From assembly GCF_900156065.1 (NCBI RefSeq), contig NZ_FTNF01000020.1, positions 34,076 through 98,075 of the forward strand: a stretch of 64,000 nt of DNA. The letters are read 5' to 3'. Shown here piece by piece: positions 53,001 to 60,548 of this stretch; positions within the stretch are counted from its first letter, which is position 1, and each line of letters starts with the position of its first letter. Origin of the DNA: Micromonospora avicenniae. Its GTDB lineage: Bacteria; Actinomycetota; Actinomycetes; Mycobacteriales; Micromonosporaceae. The notes under the pieces were generated by a model. That model was given only the letters and a program-made list of their open reading frames with translations. It made no database searches and had not been told where the DNA came from. The translations under genes were made by a program, and so were the position numbers.

Positions 53001-56000
53001 GAGGTGGCCGGCGACGGCACGCTCGGCGGCACCGACCTGGGGCCGACCACGGTGCGCACCGCGGACGGCGCCGATCTCGAGTCAGAGCTCGACGGGCTGG
53101 TCGACTGGACCACGCTGACCGGCCCCACCGGCGCGACCGACCCCAACTCCGACGGGGACGACCACGTCACCGTCGGACACGGCAGCAGCAAGGTGTACGG
53201 CAACGCCGGCAACGACGTGCTCGGCGTGCTCACCGACGACAAGCCCAGCGGCGACAACCTGCTCGTCGGCGGTCCGGGCGAGGACACGATCAACGGTGGG
53301 GTGGGCGACGACACCATCCACACCTCCGACGCGGGTGCGCCGGACCCGGCGGACGGGCCCGGCACCGGCGACGCCGGGTTGACCAACCAGGTGGACACCG
53401 GCAGCGGCGAGGACACCGTGTACGGCAGCGCCGGCAGCGACCTCGTGGTCTCGCACTCGGCCAACGGCCAGACCGGACGGCTCTACGGGTACGGCGCCGA
53501 CGACGTCCTGATCGGCGGATACGGCACCGACGAACTCTACGGCGGCCCCGGCGACGACCACGTGCTCGCCGAACCGTCCGAGGTCGGTGAGGCCGGCGAC
53601 GACGACGGCTACGGCCCGTTCCGCGAGGTGGTCCACACGCCGCTGCCGCCCGGGGTGCAGCCGCAGACCAAGCTGCTGGTCGGCGGCCTGGGCAAGGACC
53701 ACATCATCGGTGGCGACGGTGGCTCCACCATCTTCGGTGACCGGCACCTGCCCAAGGAGACCTGCGCCGACGCCACACTCGCAGACGGCCAGCCGGCCCC
53801 GAAGGCCCAGGGCGACCCGGACCTGATCCTCGGTGGCCTCGGGGTGGAGCGGGTCGCGGCCGGTGGCGGCGACGACCGCGCCGACCTCGGCGGCGGCGAC
53901 GACCGCGCCTGCGGCCAGCTCGGCAACGACACCCTGCACCTGGGCGACGGCGCCGACCGGGCCTGGGGCGCGGCGGGTGTGGACCAGCTGCACGGCGACG
54001 GCCAGGACGACCTGCTCTTCGGCAACGCCGACGACGACGGTCTCTACGGCGGCGACGGGGTGGACACCGTCGAGGGCAACGCCGATGACGACCAGCTCTT
54101 CGGTGGGCCCGACGGGGACCTGCTGTACGGCGGCAGCCGGGTAGCGGGCGCGGGCGACGGGCAGGATCGGATCTACGGCGAGGCCGGGCCGGACCGGATC
54201 GTCGGCGACAACGGCACGCCACGGGTCGGCGACGTCGGGCCGTACCCGCTGGACCTGGCTGGGGACGCACCTGACGCGGGCGCCGGCGATGTGATCTCCG
54301 GCGGTCCGGACGACGACATGGCGTACGGCGGCCTCGGCGGCGACCGGGTCGACGGCGACGGAGGCGACGACCAGCTGGAGGGGAACAACGGCGCGGACGT
54401 GATGCACGGCAACTTCGGGCGGGACGAAATCGTCGGCGGTTCCAGCCAGGAACCGACGGCGGGGACCGGCCGGCCCGACACCGGTGACCAGATCTTCGGC
54501 GACGCCGACGAGGACCTGATCGCCGGCGACAACGGCCGCTTCGTCCCGGCGGGCGCCGACGCGACCCGGGTCACCCAGGGCCGGGCCGGACCGCCCCGCA
54601 AGGTCACCCTGCTCGACCTCGGCTTCAGCCCGGCGGCCGGCACCAGTGGCGGGGATCTGATCTCCGGCGGATCCGCCGACGACGTGATCTTCGGTCAGGG
54701 CGGCGCCGACCGGGTGCACGCCGACGGTGGCGCGGACTTCGCCGAGGGCGGCCCCGGCTCCGACTGGGTCGAGGGCAACTACGGCGACGACGACCTGGTC
54801 GGCGGGTCCAGCACGGCGTACGACGGTTCCGGCGCGGCCACCACTGGGCAGCCGGACGCCGCGGACGCCGTGTTCGGCGGACCCGGTTCGGACGCGGCGA
54901 TCGGTGACAACGGCGCGGTGCTGCGGCCGCTGCCGGGTGAGACGCCGACTCCGGTGACCGTCCGGCTCGGCTCGGGCGGGGCGCCGTTCGGGCCGCGGAT
55001 CGTGGTGCTGCTCGACCGGGCGGCGGTCGACGCCAACCGGCACGGCGGTGACCGCGTCAGCGGCGGCGACGGTGTCGACACGCTCTGGGGACAGGACGGC
55101 GACGACGCGCTGACCGGTGACGGCGGCGGCGACTACCTGGAGGGCAACGGTGGCGCGGACGTGCTGCGCGGTGACTCCGCCCTGGGCGCGGCCGGCCACA
55201 GCACGGTCACGCCGCTGCCGGACGCCGGCTGGCCGGGCACCCCGTCGGCGGCGGAGGGGCTGACCGGGACGGGCGAGCCGGCCGGCCAGGACGACCTGAT
55301 CGGCGGCAGCACCGCTCCCGGTTTCCGGGACACCGGTGACCTGATCGAGGGCAACGGCGCCGCGGACGTGCTGCTCGGCGACAACGGCTCGCTGCTGCGT
55401 ACGGTCGTCACGGGCGACGGGCAGCCGACCGAGCGGGTCTACACCGAGCGGTACCCGGCCGGCGCGGTGCCGGCGGACGCCACAGTGGCCCGCACCCACG
55501 ACCCGGCGCTGCCCGGACCGTCCACCCGGTTCTGCACCACCGCCCAGGTCACCTGCGAGCCGGCCGGGGCGTACGGGGCGGACCAGCTTTTCGGCGACGC
55601 CGGGGACGACGGGATCTGGGGCCAGGACGGCGACGACCTGATCCGGGGCGGTGACGGCGACGACGACATCGTCGGCGAGTTGGGTGCCGACGCCCTGTAC
55701 GGCGAGGCGGGGCGGGACGCGATCCTCGGTGACCGGGGCGGCGTGGTCAACCAGTACCTGAACGCCGACGATGTCGCGGCGCTCGGGTTCACGGTGACGC
55801 TGTCGTCCCCGCCGCAGGAGACGTACACCGGGTTCCGGGCCGGCGACTACGACCGGCGTGTGGACCTGCTGCACGACACCGACGGCGACACCTGGATCGG
55901 CGGCTCCACCTCGGCGCCGATGCCGCACGACGGGCTGACGGAGGGCGGCGACGACCGGATCCGGGGCGGCGCGGGGGCGGACAACATCCACGCGGGCTTC

Positions 56001-56759
56001 GGCGACGACGTGGCCAACGGTGACAGCGGCGGTGACCAGCTCTTCGGGGCCGACGGTTCGGACGTGCTCTGGGGTGGCAAGGGCTGCGATCCGGTGCTGG
56101 ACGGGGCCGAACCGCAGTGCCAGGTGGACGGGGCGTTCAGCGCCGCCGCGCGTGGCGACCACGACCAGTACGTGGACCACATCTTCGGTGGTGCCGGCGC
56201 GACCAGCGGCCCGGCCGTGGAAGCCGTGCTCGGCTCCGACCTGCTGGACTTCCGTCCGCGTGGCGCGTACCCGGACAACTGCGCGGCCGGCGCCTGGCCG
56301 GTGACCAGCGACGGCGTCACCGTCGACCCCTGCCTCTGGTTCGAGATGACCGGGCTGGACAACGGGGAGGTGGCCGACAACCAGCACCACCACGGCACCG
56401 ACTGGATCTACGGCGGCTGGGACCGGGACGTGCTCCAAGGCGACGTGACGGAGAACGGGCCGAACAACGGTGACCGGCTCATCGACTGGAACGGCGCCTA
56501 CAACCTGTTCACCCACTGCAACTCGGCCTACGGCGGGTTCAACGACGTCCGCCAGCACAGCCCGGCCATGCAGAACTTCCTCAGCCGGGTGGCCTGGGGC
56601 TCCGGCGCCGGACGTGCCGGGTCCGACGCGACCACCGAAGACACCTCCGCCTTCGTGGAGCTGGCCCTCGTCTATCCGCGGGACAACCGCCAGCACGGCG
56701 CTGGGCCGGCGTACCCCGGCACGCCGGGGCACTTCGACGCACCTTCCTGCACCGACTGA
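47079..56759 (+). CDS. Giant secreted RTX calcium-binding protein
   Basis: A 3,226-residue protein. The start (MALRRLIAAILATLLATTFAAVWTAPPAQA) is a Sec signal peptide with cleavage expected after Ala31. Residues ~32-1900 are beta-rich with large divergent repeats: blocks of the type TSGLDETIGRF...LAQLATLIGG and TSELDGLFALDF...LVVEALRLVNG recur. From ~1,920 to ~3,110 dozens of nonapeptide repeats G-G-x-G-x-D-x-hydrophobic (such as GGPGEDTINGG and GGDGVDTLWGQ) form calcium-binding beta-rolls. The last ~115 residues are unique. RTX proteins fold outside on calcium binding; function could be adhesion or S-layer-like structure. No T1SS genes are adjacent. ATG 47079 has GAGG 6 bases upstream. Confidence 0.9.
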   Translation: MMALRRLIAAILATLLATTFAAVWTAPPAQADEAWETAFKALMNRTATWAENGLSRIGPLAQPLPLLDTSPGALVQVDKLAPTAADALADDLTRNDVDLGGGTRLTSTVTEDGGDRLLDVLLSTKKEVNGKGLAVSGVTVADAVSVTGWATLHLRARHTASGETYLVRDGDTPRIDIDAVARLRTDLAQATASVGILGVKLTTGSTLAARTHLKVTLTDPNGDGRLAFDTAAGAGTGELGAAGSLAGLVQVTLDNSGGGRISDDETESGPGSVHAEVKLGAATEGVPVALPAIEGTVTVDWPDISSGTPTVTTSGLDETIGRFRSMSPLDLAAGLAQLATLIGGVQQSGPAGNLDLPFLRGTFADAVKVNEKITAFLQENVYPRPEDPQFQPGDDPAKAGQPKFGSVQELFTLLAAEELPVDNVSFADDKLAFRVRLERESTEEVALDPGAPSVSGRGATFTADGFSVQGNRFTPGGLVGQRVVAGTSAGTVESNTANAVTLETSWIGGQPAADSAWVVSGSSPHTGAVELGGAFTKTVGGKPVGLRAANAQASFATVKPRYEADLTLVLDLRDLGSPAANADRVLLRTDPATPLFAADFPISSAVDFYTTAGFLKAKLGGNLAVGPAEAGKRMIEVRFKQAQDISLGTLFTQLKQNPTGLLAATHSVRTTGRVDVSVPGGTGALGSGVGVDVSWTAGGQPSVDTSELDGLFALDFNPDDPKALFALVVEALRLVNGALAAPTAGTGPLDTEIPLLGRSARQLLGSDESGVGAGVSYATQGDSFLLKDANRDEDSAFDPRLSDRAVVIGSKAYRVLERVDGQTLRIDPAGTPTPADGTAYALRPELADAVDRLLATPPDTLQDAIDVLNKAIGEGSGIGFTLDERAGGPYLRLGLDWKRGFQTGGPLAFRWDAARELVSLDTSGAYTVDVNARAQLGLLLPLRPDGVPLLDRSSSADVTVTGGVDDLAVAARVGPLAVDLGKADDHGTVRTNVSFGLGGLAADGPIAGLLAATPSVTTAGTDCGDGVGGADKPICARAPVFVNGCDPGGTSNTLSLELGLDLKASTTPPDLGTCFQNLALKLTDFNVGIDGYLAKVEEALRLASFDGKLPLVGDDLQQGERFIADLREKVKAAIGPVLNDATLDKAGVQAALDEALGEVAPGAKATVTCRDDAETCGAENFQSVRITLTASQGTPSPEQGCTGDCPGVDVPLDLGIPGLSLKAAKGTNDKVTANLGWKLRLDLVLDRDEGFYVATHTGDGAPELAIGAFFDVPQKMEAQLAFIRVDAEKQGSDPLVSAYFAIDLKGSPGEQSCFGDTPAGECVADPDAKLTLAEFGDLGSLIATDLTVKVKIDWKLAAKPSTSGDSALPGISARFGMTWQLTHQRGGLTAAGDAPDHGLRITFTDIALDAGAFFDRILKPVVEQLKAVTGPLQPVIDTLYAPIPVLSDLSKATGGSDITLVSLAEQFSTLNDGPDLSFVHTVRAVVDFIRSIPDCDSGCAIPLGQFLVDPEKALTTEVSPASAESLIDRADDFTQAKPADEVKSTVDAAAGDDGKKIFAKDPDGKSTAEKIGFTFPVFDNPGSLFGLLMGQDVELIGFDSGPLTLGFSWRQSFGPVYAPPPVMITLAGSASVTARFIAGLDTAGIRHAIEAATKDTELDAVKLLDGLYFKTADSTGTAVPVVTLRGEIAAGAQVSVLFLKAGIEGGIRLTVGFSWNDPNNDGKFRTSEFLQALMNNPICLFTTSGQLSVFLKVYITIDLVLFEKTFDFTLVDAVLLDFRAQPNCAPPSPKLGGTVGDTLVVFAGKFGGEKQRGHAAWGNDRDPYAGDVVKVYALHYADPDPDPDDPDVGPDPLFDGFAVEALGHREEFLDPGLKRVVVDGRDYDPADKSKPAMSVLLLGDGDPSGDGTKTSDFDQTAVVLGSQGRDQIRTGTGAAFVDGRGGDDVIVTAEGSGMVSRIAGGPGRDTITTGDGNDEVAGDGTLGGTDLGPTTVRTADGADLESELDGLVDWTTLTGPTGATDPNSDGDDHVTVGHGSSKVYGNAGNDVLGVLTDDKPSGDNLLVGGPGEDTINGGVGDDTIHTSDAGAPDPADGPGTGDAGLTNQVDTGSGEDTVYGSAGSDLVVSHSANGQTGRLYGYGADDVLIGGYGTDELYGGPGDDHVLAEPSEVGEAGDDDGYGPFREVVHTPLPPGVQPQTKLLVGGLGKDHIIGGDGGSTIFGDRHLPKETCADATLADGQPAPKAQGDPDLILGGLGVERVAAGGGDDRADLGGGDDRACGQLGNDTLHLGDGADRAWGAAGVDQLHGDGQDDLLFGNADDDGLYGGDGVDTVEGNADDDQLFGGPDGDLLYGGSRVAGAGDGQDRIYGEAGPDRIVGDNGTPRVGDVGPYPLDLAGDAPDAGAGDVISGGPDDDMAYGGLGGDRVDGDGGDDQLEGNNGADVMHGNFGRDEIVGGSSQEPTAGTGRPDTGDQIFGDADEDLIAGDNGRFVPAGADATRVTQGRAGPPRKVTLLDLGFSPAAGTSGGDLISGGSADDVIFGQGGADRVHADGGADFAEGGPGSDWVEGNYGDDDLVGGSSTAYDGSGAATTGQPDAADAVFGGPGSDAAIGDNGAVLRPLPGETPTPVTVRLGSGGAPFGPRIVVLLDRAAVDANRHGGDRVSGGDGVDTLWGQDGDDALTGDGGGDYLEGNGGADVLRGDSALGAAGHSTVTPLPDAGWPGTPSAAEGLTGTGEPAGQDDLIGGSTAPGFRDTGDLIEGNGAADVLLGDNGSLLRTVVTGDGQPTERVYTERYPAGAVPADATVARTHDPALPGPSTRFCTTAQVTCEPAGAYGADQLFGDAGDDGIWGQDGDDLIRGGDGDDDIVGELGADALYGEAGRDAILGDRGGVVNQYLNADDVAALGFTVTLSSPPQETYTGFRAGDYDRRVDLLHDTDGDTWIGGSTSAPMPHDGLTEGGDDRIRGGAGADNIHAGFGDDVANGDSGGDQLFGADGSDVLWGGKGCDPVLDGAEPQCQVDGAFSAAARGDHDQYVDHIFGGAGATSGPAVEAVLGSDLLDFRPRGAYPDNCAAGAWPVTSDGVTVDPCLWFEMTGLDNGEVADNQHHHGTDWIYGGWDRDVLQGDVTENGPNNGDRLIDWNGAYNLFTHCNSAYGGFNDVRQHSPAMQNFLSRVAWGSGAGRAGSDATTEDTSAFVELALVYPRDNRQHGAGPAYPGTPGHFDAPSCTD

Positions 56760-56766
56760 CCACACC

Positions 56767-56811
56767 GAGCGTCGCGGCCCGGCCCCGTCACGGGACCGGG
56801 CCGCGACGCTC
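56767..56811 (+). terminator. Strong terminator after the RTX gene
   Basis: GAGCGTCGCGGCCCGG (56767-56782) pairs perfectly with 56796-56811, a 16-bp stem, and the 13-base loop can extend pairing. It starts 8 bases after the stop. Confidence 0.85.
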
Positions 56812-56836
56812 AGTACCTGGTCAGCGGAGTGCGGCA

Positions 56837-58072
56837 GTGGCCGATCCGGAGCGTTTGCCGGTCGAGTCGGCGGGAACGCTGATCCGGCCGAGTAGCGCGA
56901 CGCCCGGGGCGTCGCCCGACGAAACGGACGCCGAACGTATGACGTACCGTCCGACAGTCGCCACCGCGGTGCCCGACCTCACCACGCTGACCCTCGGCGT
57001 GGAGGAGGAGTTCCTGCTGCTGGACCTGCGGTCCGGGGAGAACCTGCCGGTCGCCCAGCGGGTCCTGACCGCGTTGCGCGGCCCGGCGCGGGACCAGAGC
57101 CGGCAGGAGTTCCGGCACAGCATGGTCGAGATGGTCACCCCGGTCACCGCCGACCTGGCCGAGTTGCGCGCGCACCTGGTTGCGCTGCGGCGCTCGGCCG
57201 CCGAGGCGGCCGAGTCGGCCGGCGCCCGGCTGGTCGCGGTGGGGGCGACCCCGATGCACGAGCCGCACCGGACGGTCCCGGACAAACCGCGCTACCACGC
57301 CATGTCCCGGCGGTACGGACCAGTGGCGCACGACCCGGCGGTCTGCGGCTGTCACGTGCACGTCGGGGTGCCGGACCGGGAACTCGCCATCCAGGTGTGC
57401 AACCACCTGCGTCCCTGGCTGCCCGTGGTGCACGCGATCGCCACCAACTCGCCGCTGCACGACGGCGCCGACACCGGGCACGCCAGTTGGCGTTCGATGC
57501 AGCTGGAACGCTGGCCCAGCCTCGGCCCCACCCCCTACTTCGCTTCGGCGGCGGACTACGACCGTACGGTGGAGGAGCTGATCTCCGCCGGCGTCATGCT
57601 CGACGCGGCGATGGTCTACTGGTACGCCCGGCCGTCCGCCGCGTACCCCACAGTGGAGATCCGGGTCGGGGACGTGTGCCCGACCGTCGACGACACGGTG
57701 CTGGTCGCCGCGCTGTTGCGTGCCCTGGTCGCGACGGTCCTCGACGAGGCGCGCGCCGGCGTGCCGGCGTCACCCGTGCGCGATTGCCTGGTGTCCGCCG
57801 CGCACTGGCGGGCCGCGCACGACGGCCTGGACGGCACCCTCATCGACCTGCGTCGCGGCGGTGCCCGGCCGGCGTGGGAGCTGGTCGACGAGCTCTTCGC
57901 CACGGTCTCACCGGCGCTGGTCCGGCACGGCGATCTGGGCTACGTGCTCGACCAGCTGACCCGGCTGCGCGGCGAGGGCACCGGCGCCACCCGACAGCGG
58001 CGCGTCCTCGACGAGACCGGCGACCTGCGCGCGGTACTCGCCGAGCTGGCCGCCTGGACCACCGCCACCTGA
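56837..58072 (+). CDS. YbdK-type carboxylate-amine ligase (GCS2 family)
   Basis: A 411-residue GCS2-family enzyme. LTLGVEEEFLLLDLRSG holds the acidic metal-binding cluster, HSMVEMVTPV follows, and VCGCHVHVGVPDRE is the substrate/metal-site block; later WYARPSAAYPTVEIRVGDVCPTVDD is also conserved. E. coli YbdK has weak glutamate-cysteine ligase activity; the natural substrates of actinobacterial members are mostly unknown. GTG 56837 has GGAG 7 bases upstream; ATG 56939 is a shorter option that still keeps the domain. It converges with a 17-base gap on the amidotransferase gene. Confidence 0.9.
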   Translation: MADPERLPVESAGTLIRPSSATPGASPDETDAERMTYRPTVATAVPDLTTLTLGVEEEFLLLDLRSGENLPVAQRVLTALRGPARDQSRQEFRHSMVEMVTPVTADLAELRAHLVALRRSAAEAAESAGARLVAVGATPMHEPHRTVPDKPRYHAMSRRYGPVAHDPAVCGCHVHVGVPDRELAIQVCNHLRPWLPVVHAIATNSPLHDGADTGHASWRSMQLERWPSLGPTPYFASAADYDRTVEELISAGVMLDAAMVYWYARPSAAYPTVEIRVGDVCPTVDDTVLVAALLRALVATVLDEARAGVPASPVRDCLVSAAHWRAAHDGLDGTLIDLRRGGARPAWELVDELFATVSPALVRHGDLGYVLDQLTRLRGEGTGATRQRRVLDETGDLRAVLAELAAWTTAT

Positions 58073-58089
58073 CCCTCCGGGGGCAGGGG

Positions 58090-59874
58090 TCAGTGGATGT
58101 CGTGGGACTGGAGCCAGAGTTCGAGCAGGCCCAGCTGCCAGAGCTTGTTGCTGCCGGCGGCCGCCGCGGCCCGGTCCGGCTCGGCCAGCAGCTGCGCCAC
58201 GTACTCCTGACGGAACAGGGCACGCTCGCGGGCGACGGGCGCCTGCAACGCCTCGACCACCAGTTCGCGCACGGCACCGTCCACGTTGCGCAGCGCGGGC
58301 ACCGGGAAGTAGCCCTTCGGCCGGTCGATCACCTCGGCCGGCAGCACCTCCCGGGCCACCTCCTTGAGCACCCCCTTACCGCCCCGGGCCAGCTTGTGCT
58401 CCGGCGGGCAGTGCGCCGCGAGGGTGACCAGGTCCTGGTCGAGGAAGGGCGTACGCACCTCCAGGCCCCACGCCATGCTCATGCTGTCGACCCGTTTGAC
58501 CGGGTCGTCGGGGAGCATCAGGTGGGTGTCCAGCCGCAGCACCGCGTCCAGCGCGGTCTGTGCCCCGGGCGCCGCCAGGTGCGCGTCGAGCAGGTCGCGG
58601 CTGGCGTCCCGGTCCAACGCGTACGCCGGGCCGACCACCCGGTTCAGCTCGGCGTGGTCCCGGTCGAAGAACGCGGACGCGAACTCGTCCGCGGCGGTCT
58701 CCCGGGGCACCTCCGCCAGCGGCTGGTGGTAGCCGTAGCCGGCGAACACCTCGTCCGCGCCCTGCCCCGACTGGGCCACCTTGACGTGCTGGGCCACCTG
58801 TTCGGAGAGCAGGTGGAAGGCGACCACGTCGTGGCTGCCCATCGGCTCGGTCATCGCCAGCACGGTCCGGCGTACGGCGGGGACCAGGTCGTCGTCGGCG
58901 AGCCGGACGCGCTGGTGGTCGGTGTCGAAGGCGCGCGCCACCAGGTCGGAGTAGTGGAACTCGTCGCCGGCTTCGTCGCCCCGGCTGTCGAAGCCGATGC
59001 TGAACGTGCGCAGGTGCCGCTGCCCCGCCTCGGCGAGCAGCGCCACGATGAGACTGGAGTCCAGGCCGCCGGAGAGCAGCACTCCGACCGGGACGTCCGC
59101 GACCAGCCGCCGGTGTACGGCGGTGCGCAGCGCCTCCCCGACGGCGGTCTGCCAGTCCCGCGCGCCCATCGCCGCCTCGGCGGGTTCCCGTACGTAGTCC
59201 GGCTGCCAGTACCGCTCGTCGCGGCTGCGCCCGTCCGCCTCGACGATCCGCAGGGTGGCCGGTGGCAGCTTGCGCACGCCGCGCAGGATGGTCCGGGGCG
59301 CGGGCACGATCGAGTGCCAGGAGAGGTAGTGGTGCAGCGCCACCGGGTCGATCCCGGTGTCCACGTCCCCGGCGCGCAGCAGCGCCGGCAGGCTGGAGGC
59401 GAACCGTAGCCGATCGGGCGTCTCGGCGAGGTAGAGCGGTTTGATGCCGAGGCGGTCGCGGGCCAGCACCAGTCGCCGCCGAACCTGGTCCACCAGGCCG
59501 AAGGCGAACATGCCGACCAGATGGTCGACGAACCGCTCGCCCCAGTGGGCGTACGCCACCAGGATCACCTCGGTGTCGCTGGTGGAGCGGAAGTCGTAGC
59601 CGGCGTTGCGCAGTTCCTCGCGCAGCTCGGGGTAGTTGTAGATGCAGCCGTTGAAGACCAGGCCGAGCCCCAGGTCCTCGCGGACCATCGGTTGGGCGCC
59701 GGCGTCGGAGAGGTCGATGATGGTGAGCCGCCGGTGTCCGAGGGTCACCCAGCCGTCGCTCCAGAGCCCCTCGCCGTCCGGGCCGCGGGAGCGCATGGCC
59801 TCGGTCATCCGGGTCACCGCCGCGGCGTCGGGCCTCGACCCGTCGAACCGGGCCTCCCCACCGATGCCGCACAT
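58090..59874 (-). CDS. N-acetylglutaminylglutamine amidotransferase-like asparagine synthase
   Basis: A 594-residue AsnB-type enzyme. The N-terminal glutaminase starts MCGIGGEARF with catalytic Cys2 and has RGPDGEG and FNGCIYNY; the synthetase domain has the PP-loop LLSGGLDSSL and AQSGQGADEVFAGYGYH. The segment SWHSIVPAPRTILRGVRKLPPAT and overall length fit the family that amidates N-acetylglutaminylglutamine to the osmoprotectant NAGGN. The partner dipeptide synthetase (GNAT plus ATP-grasp) is absent in the window. ATG 59874 is required to place Cys2; the longer frame to 59931 would bury it. Confidence 0.82.
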   Translation of the reverse strand: MCGIGGEARFDGSRPDAAAVTRMTEAMRSRGPDGEGLWSDGWVTLGHRRLTIIDLSDAGAQPMVREDLGLGLVFNGCIYNYPELREELRNAGYDFRSTSDTEVILVAYAHWGERFVDHLVGMFAFGLVDQVRRRLVLARDRLGIKPLYLAETPDRLRFASSLPALLRAGDVDTGIDPVALHHYLSWHSIVPAPRTILRGVRKLPPATLRIVEADGRSRDERYWQPDYVREPAEAAMGARDWQTAVGEALRTAVHRRLVADVPVGVLLSGGLDSSLIVALLAEAGQRHLRTFSIGFDSRGDEAGDEFHYSDLVARAFDTDHQRVRLADDDLVPAVRRTVLAMTEPMGSHDVVAFHLLSEQVAQHVKVAQSGQGADEVFAGYGYHQPLAEVPRETAADEFASAFFDRDHAELNRVVGPAYALDRDASRDLLDAHLAAPGAQTALDAVLRLDTHLMLPDDPVKRVDSMSMAWGLEVRTPFLDQDLVTLAAHCPPEHKLARGGKGVLKEVAREVLPAEVIDRPKGYFPVPALRNVDGAVRELVVEALQAPVARERALFRQEYVAQLLAEPDRAAAAAGSNKLWQLGLLELWLQSHDIH

Positions 59875-60045
59875 CAGCGCCGGCCGCCGGTCGTACCGCT
59901 GAGCAGGCGCACCACGAGGCCCTCCCGTCACCCGCCGGTCCCGTCGATCGGACGGGCTCGGCTACCCGGCCGGCCGGTGACCAAACCCGGCCAGGGGACT
60001 GCCGCGGCCCCGCGCAGCCGGTCATCCCGGGCCCGTCCCGGGTGG

Positions 60046-60468
60046 TCAGCCGTGCAGCGTACGCAGGATGCGGGCGAGGTCGTCGCGGTCGCCGGGGGTG
60101 AGTTCGGCGAACAACCGGTCCGCCTCGGCCTGGCGGGTGGCCCGGATGGCGGTGCTGGTGCGTACGCCCTCGGCGGTGAGCGCGACCAGGGTGGCCCGCC
60201 TGTCGTTCGGGTCGGGGCGGCGTTCGACCAGCCCACGCCGCTGCAGGTCGTCGACCACCTCGGTGGCGGAGCGGGGTGCGATGCGCAGGTGCTCGGCGAG
60301 CGCGCCGGGACGCAGTACGCCGTGCCGGGCCAGGACGCCGAGGGCGCGTGCCTGGCTCGGGCTGATGTCCCAGGGCGCGAGGGCTGCCCGGGTGCGATGA
60401 CGCAGCAGCCGCGCGACCTTCCAGAACGCCTCGGCCAGGGTGTCGTCGTCGCCGTCCGCCTCGGTCAC
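60046..60468 (-). CDS. MarR-family regulator of the adjacent ABC exporter
   Basis: A 140-residue MarR protein: ISPSQARALGVLARHGVLRPGALAEHLRIAPRSATEVVDDLQRRGLVERRPDPNDRRATLVALTAEG spans the winged helix, including the D-x-R-D-R-R-like wing (DPNDRRAT). GTG 60468 is chosen because TACCGT lies 7 bases upstream (60481-60476). It is divergent from the exporter; a good dyad operator lies between them. Probably an efflux repressor released by a small ligand. Confidence 0.92.
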   Translation of the reverse strand: MTEADGDDDTLAEAFWKVARLLRHRTRAALAPWDISPSQARALGVLARHGVLRPGALAEHLRIAPRSATEVVDDLQRRGLVERRPDPNDRRATLVALTAEGVRTSTAIRATRQAEADRLFAELTPGDRDDLARILRTLHG

Positions 60469-60475
60469 GCGGAAT

Positions 60476-60481
60476 ACGGTA
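60476..60481 (-). promoter_or_regulatory. -10 box of the marR gene (leaderless)
   Basis: TACCGT on the minus strand ends 7 bases before the GTG at 60468. Confidence 0.55.
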
Positions 60482-60497
60482 GCAGCAGCTACGGTTG

Positions 60498-60516
60498 TTA
60501 CCTCATGATGAGGCAA
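60498..60516. promoter_or_regulatory. MarR operator between marR and ABC exporter
   Basis: TTACCTCATGATGAGGCAA is a 19-base dyad with 9-base arms matching at 8 positions around a central G. It lies between the marR -10 box and the exporter -10 candidate TAAAGT (60523-60528), so one protein could repress both genes. Confidence 0.8.
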
Positions 60517-60548
60517 CCTCAGTAAAGTGCGACGGAAGGCAGCCGCTC

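Noticed and set aside
53082..56765. 1,227-codon open frame on the minus strand opposite the RTX repeats
   Set aside because: It mirrors the RTX coding frame in GC-rich DNA, has a repetitive Val/Pro/Gly/Ala composition, no start site and no domain. The plus-strand frame has the signal peptide, calcium-binding repeats and terminator.
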